From: Rifleibacterium sp035352635
Lineage (GTDB): Bacteria > Muiribacteriota > Ozemobacteria > Ozemobacterales > Ozemobacteraceae
DNA: 64,000 nucleotides
Assembly (NCBI GenBank): GCA_035352635.1
Contig: DAOPYA010000003.1
Coordinates: forward strand, 1 to 64,000
Direction: 5' to 3'
In this document: one piece after another, positions 1 to 8,806 of the stretch
Layout of the letters: each line of letters begins with the position of its first letter
How positions within the stretch are numbered: the first letter of the stretch is position 1
Notes under the pieces: model-generated
What the model was told of the DNA's origin: nothing
The model's database searches: none
Seen by the model: the letters and a program-made list of their open reading frames with translations, nothing else
Made by a program: the position numbers and the translations under genes

Positions 1-94
1 TGGGGTGCTCGACAAGCGTCGCTTATGCAATCGCCTGACCTGCCGAAACTTTCATCAAGTGAGAATAAAGTAAGCGTTTGCCCTGAGTCGGGAG

Positions 95-652
95 TTAGTC
101 GATCCAGGATTTAATCAGCCTGTTTTCGGGGGCGTCTGAGCAGAACACAAGTTTCTCAAGGTTATACGGTTCCTCATTTTTGGCTGAGGCAACCTGAAGC
201 TGAATTTTTACGCAGAAACGGTCTTCTGCAAAAACGATTTTCTGCAGAATCGGTTCAGAATTGACCCGGTTCACTCTGAAACCGGCTGCGAGGTTGCGGT
301 CGTGCAGTATTTTGGGGCCGGCAAAGGTCGCGCGGCGAAAGCCTTCCCCTCCTGGCATTTCCTCGTAGGTCACGTTTTCTTCTGCTTTGCCGCCCCCGAC
401 ATTGGTAACCGTCGTTATCTGAAAGCTGTTCTGGCCCAGCTCAAGTTTTATGGCCCGCTGCAGATCATGCTCAATCTGGTTGCTCAGCAGCACCGCCACC
501 TGCATGTTCGAAAGATGCGAAGCACCGCGCACCGAAGAACGCATCCAGTTGCTTAGCAGCTTAAAAGCGGTCGTCAGCAGCAGTGTGGCGATAAAAACGG
601 CGATTGTCAGTTCAACAAGCGTCAAACCGGGCCTTCTGCGGTTCTGCATCAT
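95..652 (-). CDS. Prepilin-like minor pseudopilin
   Basis: This is a 185-residue prepilin-type protein. Near the N-terminus is the class III leader junction RPG|LTLVE, with Gly at -1 and Glu at +5, followed by a hydrophobic helix (TIAVFIATLLLTTAF). Such proteins are cleaved by prepilin peptidase and enter type IV pilus or type II secretion pseudopili; the globular C-terminus is not assigned. The start at 652 is preferred because its ATG overlaps the TGA of the upstream gene (ATGA) and gives a short 8-residue leader; an in-frame upstream extension to 754 would put 42 residues before the cleavage site. It is the last gene of a three-gene minus-strand cluster. Length is close to GspJ/PulJ-type minor pseudopilins, but the subtype cannot be fixed by eye. 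Confidence 0.85.
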   Translation of the reverse strand: MMQNRRRPGLTLVELTIAVFIATLLLTTAFKLLSNWMRSSVRGASHLSNMQVAVLLSNQIEHDLQRAIKLELGQNSFQITTVTNVGGGKAEENVTYEEMPGGEGFRRATFAGPKILHDRNLAAGFRVNRVNSEPILQKIVFAEDRFCVKIQLQVASAKNEEPYNLEKLVFCSDAPENRLIKSWID

Positions 653-1239
653 TTTGCCGCTCCAACATGCAGGGTTGTCATTGAAATCTTGCGCCTGATT
701 CCGCCTGATGACCAGTTTACATCGGCCCTGAGCACCTTGTAGGCATGCGGGCAACCCACGGCATCGGGCGCGAAGGGCGTGACGCTCAGCGTGCAGTCAA
801 AGTTCGGATCGACCTTGAACAAGTCCTTGGCAGGTGTGCTTCCGGGGTTGTCGAGGGTGGTGATTTTTTTATTTTCGACCGGTGCGAGAAACGGGTCGTC
901 GAATTGCAGGCTGCGAGCAAAATTCAGCAGGGTTGTCGCGCAATTGAGAGCGTTGATTTCGTCGCGAGTCTGAATTGTGCCTGTTCTGGCCTGACTGAAC
1001 AGTGAAAAAAGCGTGACACAGACGATTCCGAACAGCACAATGGCAATCGACAGCTCGACCATCGAAAAAGCCCGGTTACGCGTGCCGGCAAAGCTTATAT
1101 TCATTGCAGAATCGGCGAAAGCCTGTTCTTTTAATCGCAGCCCGCGAAACTGATCGGGCGCCGCAGCTTTTTGCGGCCCCGCTGCGTCTGCAGCGTGAAT
1201 TCTACCTGACAGGCAATTTTTTAAGTAAGTTCTGATCAT
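649..1239 (-). CDS. Prepilin-like protein with type III leader motif
   Basis: The product is a type IV pilin/pseudopilin-like protein. The motif NRA|FSMVELSIAIVLFGI has Ala at -1, Phe at +1 and Glu at +5, then a typical N-terminal helix. The start at 1239 overlaps the stop of the upstream gene by 4 bp, which favours translational coupling, but it would give an unusually long 59-residue leader. An internal ATG at 1104 gives a normal 12-residue leader (MNISFAGTRNRA) and is biochemically more plausible; neither has a strong Shine-Dalgarno sequence. The gene overlaps the next pseudopilin gene by 4 bp. It probably forms part of the same pseudopilus tip or secretion apparatus as its neighbours. Confidence 0.8.
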   Translation of the reverse strand: MIRTYLKNCLSGRIHAADAAGPQKAAAPDQFRGLRLKEQAFADSAMNISFAGTRNRAFSMVELSIAIVLFGIVCVTLFSLFSQARTGTIQTRDEINALNCATTLLNFARSLQFDDPFLAPVENKKITTLDNPGSTPAKDLFKVDPNFDCTLSVTPFAPDAVGCPHAYKVLRADVNWSSGGIRRKISMTTLHVGAAK

Positions 1240-3311
1240 TTGATATAAACAGGCGTGGGGTTGAGTTTGAACCCAAGCAGATCGAGATTGTCAGCGCCAG
1301 TTGATGCTTCTATGGCGAGACTCTGATTATAATACAGCTCAGCACCGGCCGAAGCATTTTTAAGATCATAGTGACCGGTGGCCAGCGCTCCTCTGATCAC
1401 CGGGGCTTCTTTGCCGAACAGCACCTTTTCGCTTGCAGCCAGACAGGCATCTACCCGGGCGGTATTCAACAATATGCGGCCGTCGAGCGCCAGAATCTGC
1501 AGGGTAAAATTCGGGGTTTCGCTTCTTTCTTCGCCACGATAGCTGCCCCCATCAATGTCTCTGGCAATCAGCAGGTCGCCGTGCTCAATAATTATGCCGC
1601 CATTGCCGGCCAGATTAACCGCCTGGTCAATGACAAGCCGGGTGCCAGAACTCGCTTTGACCAGCACCCAGCCTTGCAGAGAAAGGGTTCCGGTCGATTT
1701 GCGAAACAGACCTTTTTGCGCAAGAAGGTCGAGCAGCGACACAGCCCCGGAATCGTTGGCACCGCCTTCGGCCCCGGCAACATCGAGCGTCATATAGATT
1801 TTTGTTTTCGCGGCCTGCATCAGATCGCCCAGGTCTGGCACTCTGGTGTTCTTTTCGTAGCCGCCGATCTTAACGGGCAAGCGGTTCATTTCGTCGATAC
1901 TGCTTTTGGCCTGCATGACCTTTTGCAGCCAGCCACTGAAATTGCTGTAGGGATCAGCCAGAACCCGATTGGTGGCAATAAAGGCGAGGGAAGCGTTGTA
2001 ACCCTGCTGGGTGGCCTGGCTGGCGTATTTTTCACGATACCTGTCGATGTCTTTGTCGTCGAGACCGAGAACATCACGGGCCATGGTGGCGACGCTGCCC
2101 AGACCGCGGCTGGCAGTAAGACTGGTGTCGAAAGATATATAATCAGGCCACTGGTCGCGGCGCACCCACTGAAAAATCTGGGCAGGAATGAGATTCTTTG
2201 GGCTGCACTGGTAGCCGCGGGCTGAGATCATGCCGCGAAAGACCTTGCCGAGAACCAGGGTCGGGCTTTGTTGACGGTCAACGCCGTAGAGGCGAAAGAC
2301 TGAATTACTGGTCATTCTGCCCGCATCAGGAGTGCCCTCGACCATCTTGAACCAGTTTGGCGCGGCCCCGGCCGCCACTTCGTCGGCAATGCCTTTGTCC
2401 CATTGGACGGTGGCTACTGTTCCGGTGGTTCCCTGGCTGGAATATGAATAATATGCGGTTTCATAAAAGCCGACGAACTGGCCGATCGCGGCATCCCAGG
2501 TTTCGAACAGGTGAAAAAATTCGCCGACCGCGTTCGTTCCCTGGGCGAGATTCAGAATGGCAGGCTGATCGCCGCCGAAGTAAACCCAGCCAACCCGTCT
2601 GGCCAGATAGTTTTCGACACGCATCATCTCGTTGCCGGCCAGCTTGAAGCCATTATTGAGAATGAGCGGCCTGGGTGAGCCAGGCAACTGATCGCCGTCT
2701 GGTTTGGTTTTAACGAGGTTGAACCGCCAGCGATCCTGGTCTGCCCCGGAGTCATTAACAAAAAGATTGAAGCGCGAAAGCAGTGGCAGCCAGGCCGAAC
2801 TGACCCTGACCGGGCAGGCGAAGTTGAACTCGTCATCGAAATTTTTATAGCTGGTAACGATCTTTAATCTGATATAACCGGTTTTCTCACGCGAATCTTT
2901 GCCCGACGCAATGGGCACAAAATCATTACTGTCGACCCGGTAATAGATTGAGAATCTGAAATCTCCCTGTTCTTTGAGCGGCGCAGCCAGGCCCTGAGTG
3001 ATGCCAGAAAAATCAGGTTTCCCTTGCGCGGGGTTCAGGAGCGTATCACCAAGAGAGGGTCTGGCGCCGGCCAGTATTTTTTTGAGTTTGTGGTTGTCAG
3101 ATGGTTCGTCAGACAACAGGTCAAGCTGAATCTTATGCACTGCAGCGAGTGCCAGGCCCTGAGCGGTCATCTCGGTCAGGCGAACTTCGCTCATTCTGTT
3201 GGCCTGGCGGCGAATCGAGTTAGAAAAACGGTTGAAGCCCATTCCAACCAAAAAGACGATGACAAAAATGATTAATACAGTAATCAACACCGAACCATTT
3301 CTGCTGTTCAT
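1236..3311 (-). CDS. Large PilX/GspK-like membrane-anchored protein
   Basis: The 691-residue protein begins with a short polar stretch and one hydrophobic helix (GSVLITVLIIFVIVFLVGM). This resembles the N-terminus of PilX-type pilus assembly proteins. The remaining 650 residues are predicted periplasmic and have no motif I can name. It is far longer than classical PilX (about 200 residues) or GspK (about 320 residues). It lies directly upstream of two prepilin-like genes and overlaps the first by 4 bp, so it probably belongs to the same pilus or type II secretion-like assembly, perhaps as a tip or adhesin subunit. That role is inferred from context. The start at 3311 lacks a clear ribosome-binding site. 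Confidence 0.7.
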   Translation of the reverse strand: MNSRNGSVLITVLIIFVIVFLVGMGFNRFSNSIRRQANRMSEVRLTEMTAQGLALAAVHKIQLDLLSDEPSDNHKLKKILAGARPSLGDTLLNPAQGKPDFSGITQGLAAPLKEQGDFRFSIYYRVDSNDFVPIASGKDSREKTGYIRLKIVTSYKNFDDEFNFACPVRVSSAWLPLLSRFNLFVNDSGADQDRWRFNLVKTKPDGDQLPGSPRPLILNNGFKLAGNEMMRVENYLARRVGWVYFGGDQPAILNLAQGTNAVGEFFHLFETWDAAIGQFVGFYETAYYSYSSQGTTGTVATVQWDKGIADEVAAGAAPNWFKMVEGTPDAGRMTSNSVFRLYGVDRQQSPTLVLGKVFRGMISARGYQCSPKNLIPAQIFQWVRRDQWPDYISFDTSLTASRGLGSVATMARDVLGLDDKDIDRYREKYASQATQQGYNASLAFIATNRVLADPYSNFSGWLQKVMQAKSSIDEMNRLPVKIGGYEKNTRVPDLGDLMQAAKTKIYMTLDVAGAEGGANDSGAVSLLDLLAQKGLFRKSTGTLSLQGWVLVKASSGTRLVIDQAVNLAGNGGIIIEHGDLLIARDIDGGSYRGEERSETPNFTLQILALDGRILLNTARVDACLAASEKVLFGKEAPVIRGALATGHYDLKNASAGAELYYNQSLAIEASTGADNLDLLGFKLNPTPVYIK

Positions 3312-3493
3312 CGACTAATGATCTTTCTACTCACCAGGTGAGAGCTTTTTGCAAATGAGGGGTTCAAGCCCACCAAATCATCGGCGAATCGCGCTGACAG
3401 GCACCTCGCCGAACCGGAAAAAACATTGACTGCAGTCTTAAATAGCTTACCTGACAAATGCTGGTCGCGCAATCAACTGGCGTCGCAGGTGTT

Positions 3494-4363
3494 TCAATCC
3501 TTAACTATTTCCACCCGGCGGTTGGCTCTGCGGCCTGCCGAGGTGTCATTGTTGCCGACCGGCCTAGTTTCACCATAACCAACCGTTTTAATGCGATCGG
3601 CCTGAATACCTGATTCGACGATCCAGTTTTTAACGCCGTTGGCTCGCTGTCTTGAAAGATTGAGATTGAAGGCTGAGTCAAGATAGTTGTCGGTGTGACC
3701 TTCGATGGTGATCTTCATGTCTGCATTGGCCCGCAGCATCAAGACCACCTGATTCAAGACCGCGAAAGCACTGTTCGGAATTACCGGTGACTGGGGAGCG
3801 AACTCGATCTGCAGGGCCACCCGGCCCTCACTGGCGAGTTTGGCAAGCGCGGGCGGAACATAGTCGGGTTCAGCTGGAGTCGGGCTGTTTAGCAGTGCCT
3901 GTGGAACATAATCGGGGTTCAGATTCTGTTTATCGGGCTTTTTTAATTCAACAGCCTCAAGAAGGGGAAAAAGAACCGGTTGATTGATGGTTCCGATGGT
4001 GCGGGGAATATCGGCAAAAGGGTTGTTGCCAGCCTGAACGAAATCTTTATATGCTTTGAGGGAAGCTTTCAATCGGGTCTGGTCGGCGCCTGCAAGTCTG
4101 ATAATTTTGCAACCCCGCTGTTGCATATCATAGATCGCGCCATGATCAGGGAAAGCGTAGATTTCACCGAGCAGAATGACGTTTGCTCCGGGTGAGACGT
4201 CATCGACAGAAGCCACGAAGCCACCGGCAAGACCGGCCGACTCAGCCGTCTGGCGGTCGTCGTAGCTTCCGAGAATGCAGACTGATGGGGCGGCAAGAAC
4301 GATTGGCGATACCGCGAGCAGCATAACCAGAAACATTCTAAGCCGGTTAATAAATGTGTTCAT
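3494..4363 (-). CDS. OmpA-family peptidoglycan-associated protein
   Basis: This exported 289-residue protein has a signal peptide (MFLVMLLAVSPIVLAAP). A middle region of unknown function contains a duplicated segment (DYVPQAL near residue 150, DYVPPAL near 167). A C-terminal OmpA domain spans about residues 175-289. The domain shows the family features EGHTDN, LNLSRQRA and GYGETRPV, followed by an Arg-rich end (GRRANRRVEIV). The OmpA domain binds meso-diaminopimelate in peptidoglycan and tethers envelope proteins to the wall. No beta-barrel region is apparent, so it is probably a periplasmic wall-binding protein. A good ribosome-binding site (GAGGTG) precedes the start. It is divergently transcribed from the peptidoglycan-binding gene at 4661. 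Confidence 0.88.
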   Translation of the reverse strand: MNTFINRLRMFLVMLLAVSPIVLAAPSVCILGSYDDRQTAESAGLAGGFVASVDDVSPGANVILLGEIYAFPDHGAIYDMQQRGCKIIRLAGADQTRLKASLKAYKDFVQAGNNPFADIPRTIGTINQPVLFPLLEAVELKKPDKQNLNPDYVPQALLNSPTPAEPDYVPPALAKLASEGRVALQIEFAPQSPVIPNSAFAVLNQVVLMLRANADMKITIEGHTDNYLDSAFNLNLSRQRANGVKNWIVESGIQADRIKTVGYGETRPVGNNDTSAGRRANRRVEIVKD

Positions 4364-4660
4364 TCTGACACCTCACTTTTGCTGAGAAGACCCTTGGTCA
4401 TCTCAATAATTAATTGTCGCATACCCGGGGTCGGTTACAAGTCAAATTACACCATTTATTGGCAATTATTGAATAATGCAAAAATTAAACCAACTTACTT
4501 CACCGGCGGCTGGCAGGCGGGTTACCTGACCTGCTGACTCAAAAATAATTAACGAAAGAGCAAAAATATTGTAACCTGCAACCTGGCATCGTCAATTTAA
4601 TAATAGAATCACGGATGGGTAAGTGCCATGCATTTGCAATTTATTGCCAGAGAGACAAAA
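4364..4660. promoter_or_regulatory. Divergent intergenic region
   Basis: This AT-rich region of about 300 bp separates the OmpA-like gene (minus) from the peptidoglycan-binding gene (plus). It must hold promoters for both. A TTGTAA at 4569 is a possible -35 element, but I found no well-spaced -10 partner. The OmpA-side ribosome-binding site GAGGTG lies next to 4363. No gene is seen in it. Confidence 0.5.
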
Positions 4661-5638
4661 ATGAACAGATTCTCATACTCGCTGATAATCGTTTTGATGA
4701 TCGCGGTCATGCTGCAAATACCTGCCGGGCAAGCCTTTGCTGAGAGCCCGATCACGGCCGCCCTAGAAAACTATAGTATTAAAAGCACAGAGAATGCGGG
4801 TGCGACTGCCCCGACAGCCAAAACAGACGTCAAAAAGCCAAAGGGCGTCATTCTCAATACTGACGGGCTGTATCGAACCGCGAGTGATATAGCCTTCATG
4901 CACAAATTCAAAAAAGAGCTGATCAGCAAATATGGCATCAATGCAGTAGTCAGCCCATATTGCTGTCAGGCTGACGATCACGTCAAAACCATTCGCAACT
5001 GCCCCAAAGGCTACTGGGTGGTCAACGCCGCGTCGGGCATCTGCGCCGGCACCTATCGCGACATGGTTATCGGAGTAAAAAACGGCTATCTGAAAAAAGT
5101 TTACAAAGACCGGCAGATTGCCGGCATGATTTTTTTGAATCTTTCAACAAAGTACATTCTCAAGGATGTCAAATATCTGGTACGCGGCTGGGACGACAAC
5201 TTTTCGCCCAAATCATTCAAGGGAATCCCCAGGCCTTATGATTACCTTGTCAGCAACGGCTTTTATGTCGTTGAATCGCCGCAATACAACAAGAAACTGC
5301 TCGATGACCGCCGGGTTCCGGTTCTTGCCGCCCAGATCGCGAAGATCATGCTGGGAAACATTGACAGTGCAAGCCCCGCCGACAACAGTTCCGGCGCGGC
5401 GAGCTTCAAGACCCTGAAGCGCATTCCGAAAAATGGCGTTTCTGACCCGACCGTTGTTGAACTGCAGAAAGCCCTGATCGCCAACGGGTTTTATAAAGAC
5501 TGCAAGATTGACGGCTGGTTTGGGCCACACACAGCTCTCGCAGTCATGGAATTCGAACGGGCAAACGGCATACGGGTCACCGGAGCGGTTACTGAGCAAC
5601 TGTTCAAGATGATCAAAAGCAAAGCGGCCGGCAAATGA
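4661..5638 (+). CDS. Exported protein with peptidoglycan-binding domain and methanogen-type wall module
   Basis: This secreted protein of about 325 residues has a signal peptide (SLIIVLMIAVMLQIPAGQAFA). A central domain of about 190 residues contains SPYCCQADDH, ICAGTYRDM and WDDNFSPKSFKGI. A C-terminal PG_binding_1 domain follows (VVELQKALIANGFY, KIDGWFGPHT, VTGAVTEQLF). The PG_binding_1 domain is a three-helix module that binds peptidoglycan. The central domain resembles, from memory, a module found with pseudomurein-binding repeats in Methanobacteriales (motif DDNFSPSSFKG); no search was run. The start at 4661 gives a standard signal peptide; an in-frame ATG at 4628 would add 11 residues. 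The gene at 6866 carries a related PG_binding_1 domain. Confidence 0.8.
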   Translation: MNRFSYSLIIVLMIAVMLQIPAGQAFAESPITAALENYSIKSTENAGATAPTAKTDVKKPKGVILNTDGLYRTASDIAFMHKFKKELISKYGINAVVSPYCCQADDHVKTIRNCPKGYWVVNAASGICAGTYRDMVIGVKNGYLKKVYKDRQIAGMIFLNLSTKYILKDVKYLVRGWDDNFSPKSFKGIPRPYDYLVSNGFYVVESPQYNKKLLDDRRVPVLAAQIAKIMLGNIDSASPADNSSGAASFKTLKRIPKNGVSDPTVVELQKALIANGFYKDCKIDGWFGPHTALAVMEFERANGIRVTGAVTEQLFKMIKSKAAGK

Positions 5639-5691
5639 ACTTTTGCGGCTGAATGAAATGCGAAAATAAATTTAGTCACAAAGAGGTAAAT

Positions 5692-6798
5692 ATGAAATTT
5701 TTGACAGTTTTGTTGATGACCCTGAGCACCTGCTTTGCTCTGGCCGCAGCCCCGGTTGCCATTAGCGGCATCGAGATACCTTATCGGCTTGAGAACTGTG
5801 ACCCGGACCACGCCGACACCATGTTGTTGAATCTGCTCGACCGGCGCATTCTGGTTCAGGATTTGTATGCCGGGAAACTGATTCTGGCCGATAAAAATAA
5901 ACCAGAAGCACCGCAGATTCTTGATTTTCCGGAAGGGCTTCTCTCTCTGCATCTGGCCGAAAACGGTGTGGTCTACGCGCTGATGCTCAATGGGGTCACC
6001 AGATTCAGCGACCTCAGCGCGGCGATCACGGCAATAAAAGACAAAAAAATCGCGGCGGCAGGGTCAGTAGTTCTGCAAAACGCCGGTCTTGAAAATCGCA
6101 GGAGCGACTACCGCCTGCAAGTCGACAAGTCAGGCAAATACATCGTATGGGATCGCAGCGAGTCGTTGTTGCAGGTATTCGCGGCAGACGGCAGTTACAT
6201 CGATGCCTTTCCGTGCCCGGCGAACCCGCTTCTTACCGGCAATGATTCATTTATCACCAGTCTGCACCAGTCTGAAACCGGAACGAGGATCGTTGAAATA
6301 AGCTTTTCACGCCCCGTTGCCAATGGCGTTCAGCAAGAAACAGCGGCGCTCAATCTCGAACTGCAGACCAGCAATGAAATTCAGCTGATCGGCCTTGATA
6401 AATCAGGGGCTTTCTCAGCGGTCATGCTGCCACCGGAGCCAGAACTCACGCTCCCGGAAGAACCATCTGACGATGAGGTTGCCGGCAACGCCGACGAAAA
6501 GCCGTCTGAATTCGCTGTTTCGCAGAGGTCAACCGAAAAGGAAACTCCTGGAAAAGACAATGCAGAGCAACAGGGCTTCATCGACCCGGAAAACCCCGAA
6601 AAGACGCAGGTAATTCTCTGTTCGATTGACAAAGCTGGTTCACTGAAGGAACTTTCCCGTCTGCCATTCTGTTTTTCGCCTGACCGAATGGTCGTATCGG
6701 GTGACGAGCTGTATCAGTTGCTGCCAGAATACCAAACTGCTGATGATGGCTGCCATTTGACCAGAGTCAGGGTGCAGCAGCAGAAAATTTCTCAATAA
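5692..6798 (+). CDS. Exported protein of unknown function
   Basis: I do not recognise this family. The 368-residue product starts with a signal peptide (MKFLTVLLMTLSTCFALAAAP). It then has beta-rich segments reminiscent of propeller blades (LDRRILVQDLYAGKLILADK, SGKYIVWDRSESLLQVFAADG). Near residues 250-300 lies a low-complexity Glu/Pro/Ser stretch (PPEPELTLPEEPSDDE) that is probably disordered. The start at 5692 is chosen because AGAGGT lies 4 nt upstream and the signal peptide begins there. It sits between two peptidoglycan-binding proteins, so a cell-envelope role is likely by context only. Confidence 0.65.
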   Translation: MKFLTVLLMTLSTCFALAAAPVAISGIEIPYRLENCDPDHADTMLLNLLDRRILVQDLYAGKLILADKNKPEAPQILDFPEGLLSLHLAENGVVYALMLNGVTRFSDLSAAITAIKDKKIAAAGSVVLQNAGLENRRSDYRLQVDKSGKYIVWDRSESLLQVFAADGSYIDAFPCPANPLLTGNDSFITSLHQSETGTRIVEISFSRPVANGVQQETAALNLELQTSNEIQLIGLDKSGAFSAVMLPPEPELTLPEEPSDDEVAGNADEKPSEFAVSQRSTEKETPGKDNAEQQGFIDPENPEKTQVILCSIDKAGSLKELSRLPFCFSPDRMVVSGDELYQLLPEYQTADDGCHLTRVRVQQQKISQ

Positions 6799-6865
6799 TT
6801 TTTGTAGCCTGATGCAATATTCTGCAAATTAATTATATAAAGCCGATCAATGAGCGAGGTATATC

Positions 6866-7762
6866 ATGAAAAAATTATCAGCCCGCCTTTCATTCGCATT
6901 AGTGTTAATGAGCCTGCTGACCGCGACGCTGGCGTGGTGCGATTCAAGCCCATCTGAACTGCTGCAGGACTACAATCTCAAAATCGCCAACGCAGCCGCA
7001 GCGAAGAATTCCACGTATCTATACAGAACCGCTGGGGTTGTTGAAGCGACCAAAGCAAAAATCAAAGAACTGCAGAGATACCTGCAGGCAGTCGGTTTAT
7101 ACCAGAACTGCCTGATCGATGGCTGGTTTGGCCCCCTGACCGAGCTGGCGGTCATGGAATACCAGAGAAGCAACAAGCTTTCGGTTACCGGCGTCATTGA
7201 CGACAAGCTTTTCAAAAAACTCTCTGAAAATTCTGATTCAAAGCAGAAAAGCACTGCTGCTGCAAAAACCTCAAATAATAAAACTTCTTCAACCACAAAT
7301 GCTTCAGCCCTTGCCAACTCAAGTTTTGCTCAATATCTGAAGCCAACCAGCAACTGCCAGTCAACGAACTCAAAAATCGTTTCGCTGGCAAACAGTCTTA
7401 AAGGCGCAACAACCTATAAAACCATGGCGAACCTCTTCTATTATGTTCGCAACAGGGTCACTTATTCGGGTTACTACAACACCCGCAAAGGCGCCCTCGG
7501 AACTCTTGCAGCCAAAAACGCCAACTGCTGCGACCAGGCCCATCTGCTGATCGCCATGCTCAGGGCCGCCGGGATTCCGGCCCGCTATGGGCACGCCACC
7601 TGCCGATTCAGAAGCGGCCTGCAGACCGGCCATGTTTTTGCCTACGCCTATGTCAACGGCAAATGGCTGCTGGTCGACCCAGTAAGCACAGCCAACCAGA
7701 TCAACTCCCCGACCTGGTCAGCCCGTTCTTCGATAAAAACCTACACATCCCTCCCCTTCTGA
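6866..7762 (+). CDS. PG-binding transglutaminase-like cysteine endopeptidase
   Basis: This 298-residue exported protein has a signal peptide (residues 1-25), a PG_binding_1 domain (about 65-120; IDGWFGPLTELAVMEYQ) and a Ser/Thr/Asn-rich linker (125-155). A transglutaminase/protease-like domain follows (about 165-290). The likely catalytic triad is Cys221 in NCCDQAH, His256 in TGHVFAY and Asp271 in LVDP. The spacing and the segment GIPARYGHATCRF strongly recall the cysteine endoisopeptidases that cut pseudomurein in methanogen systems (PeiW/PeiP-like), judged from memory. In this bacterium the target is more likely a peptidoglycan cross-link. A GAGG ribosome-binding site precedes 6866. A strong terminator follows at 7789. 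Confidence 0.82.
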   Translation: MKKLSARLSFALVLMSLLTATLAWCDSSPSELLQDYNLKIANAAAAKNSTYLYRTAGVVEATKAKIKELQRYLQAVGLYQNCLIDGWFGPLTELAVMEYQRSNKLSVTGVIDDKLFKKLSENSDSKQKSTAAAKTSNNKTSSTTNASALANSSFAQYLKPTSNCQSTNSKIVSLANSLKGATTYKTMANLFYYVRNRVTYSGYYNTRKGALGTLAAKNANCCDQAHLLIAMLRAAGIPARYGHATCRFRSGLQTGHVFAYAYVNGKWLLVDPVSTANQINSPTWSARSSIKTYTSLPF

Positions 7763-7788
7763 GCCGCTCACCCTATCAAGCACACACA

Positions 7789-7826
7789 GACAGCCTGCGC
7801 CCATGCGCAGGCTGTCGTGTTTTTTC
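7789..7826 (+). terminator. Intrinsic terminator after transglutaminase-like gene
   Basis: A perfect 12-bp stem (GACAGCCTGCGC / GCGCAGGCTGTC) with a 4-nt loop is followed by GTGTTTTTT. It lies 27 bp after the stop at 7762 and separates this gene from the next plus-strand gene. Confidence 0.9.
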
Positions 7827-7970
7827 TGGGCAACTGGGATAGTCTTGAAAAATGCCCATTTTTCTTGACCATTCCAGACTACCGCTCTCTTGTAAATAGT
7901 GAACTTTTTTTCGGTTTGCATTACAATTCAAGGAACAGTGACAAGCCATCTTCGGGATAAGGTTGTTCAG

Positions 7971-8798
7971 ATGAGACAGTTCTTGCAGATAAAAGAAGCC
8001 TTTGTTTTGATGCTTGTTTTGTCTTTGTTGCATTGCGGTCAGATCTCTGCGAATCCCGGCCAGGCAGTGATCGACGCCGGCCTGCAAGCCGATCTGCCGG
8101 GCGACAGGGCGCTGAACAATGGGCCGAAAAGGTTCGGCGAGTTGTTTATCTATAGCCTGGCAATTCTTGAAAAAGGCGGCGGAACAGTTCATTATGCTGA
8201 TTCTGCCAGAAAACCCGCCGCAGCCGCCGCCGGCGAGATCATGGCCCCTACCGGCTCAAGAATCATCACCGGAGCCTCTGAAACAGCGCGACTGAGGCTC
8301 GGCGATAAAACCACGCTCAGCATCGCGCCAGACTCAGAGATTCTTCTGCAGCCTGCTCATCTCGAAATTCTGAGGGGTGAATGCCTGGTAAGGCATGGAA
8401 ACGGCTTTCTGCCTGTCAAAATCGCAGGGCCGGTAGCGCTGCTGATCGAAAAGAACAGTTCGGTTGGGTTCGGCAGAAGTGGTGACACGCTCATGGTCAC
8501 GATTCACAAGGGCAACGCGAGAGTTTCGGGAACCGGCACTTCTTTCGGCGCCGGGAAATGCTACAGGTTCTCAGGCAAAGATGGCAGGGCAGTAATCGTC
8601 GAGCGCCGGCCCACACCGGCTTTGACGGCAGAACAGATCGAGAGCACGATTCCCGACTTCGAAACCGGCATTTTAAATGAAACCGAGCCATTCTGGCCTG
8701 ATGAAGAACCTCTACCTGCCGACAATGGGCAACAACCGATAGATCCGGGTAATCTGCTGCAGCAATACGAAATTCACCCTGACGGAAGCAACCGGTGA
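7971..8798 (+). CDS. FecR-like exported protein
   Basis: The product is an exported protein of about 275 residues with a signal peptide (FVLMLVLSLLHCGQISA). A FecR-like beta-rich domain carries the characteristic pattern APTGSRIITGASETARLRL followed by LSIAPDSEILL. FecR-like domains occur in anti-sigma regulators and in stand-alone envelope proteins; no TonB receptor or sigma factor is nearby, so the latter fits better. The start at 7971 (MRQFLQIKEAF) is preferred over 7899, which would put 24 extra residues before the signal peptide. The downstream TPR gene begins 8 bp after its stop, indicating an operon. Confidence 0.75.
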   Translation: MRQFLQIKEAFVLMLVLSLLHCGQISANPGQAVIDAGLQADLPGDRALNNGPKRFGELFIYSLAILEKGGGTVHYADSARKPAAAAAGEIMAPTGSRIITGASETARLRLGDKTTLSIAPDSEILLQPAHLEILRGECLVRHGNGFLPVKIAGPVALLIEKNSSVGFGRSGDTLMVTIHKGNARVSGTGTSFGAGKCYRFSGKDGRAVIVERRPTPALTAEQIESTIPDFETGILNETEPFWPDEEPLPADNGQQPIDPGNLLQQYEIHPDGSNR

Positions 8799-8806
8799 GG
8801 CACAGC

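Noticed and set aside
1371..2225. 284-codon plus-strand frame opposite the PilX-like gene
   Set aside because: No start signals or domain; the minus-strand gene is part of a coupled prepilin cluster.
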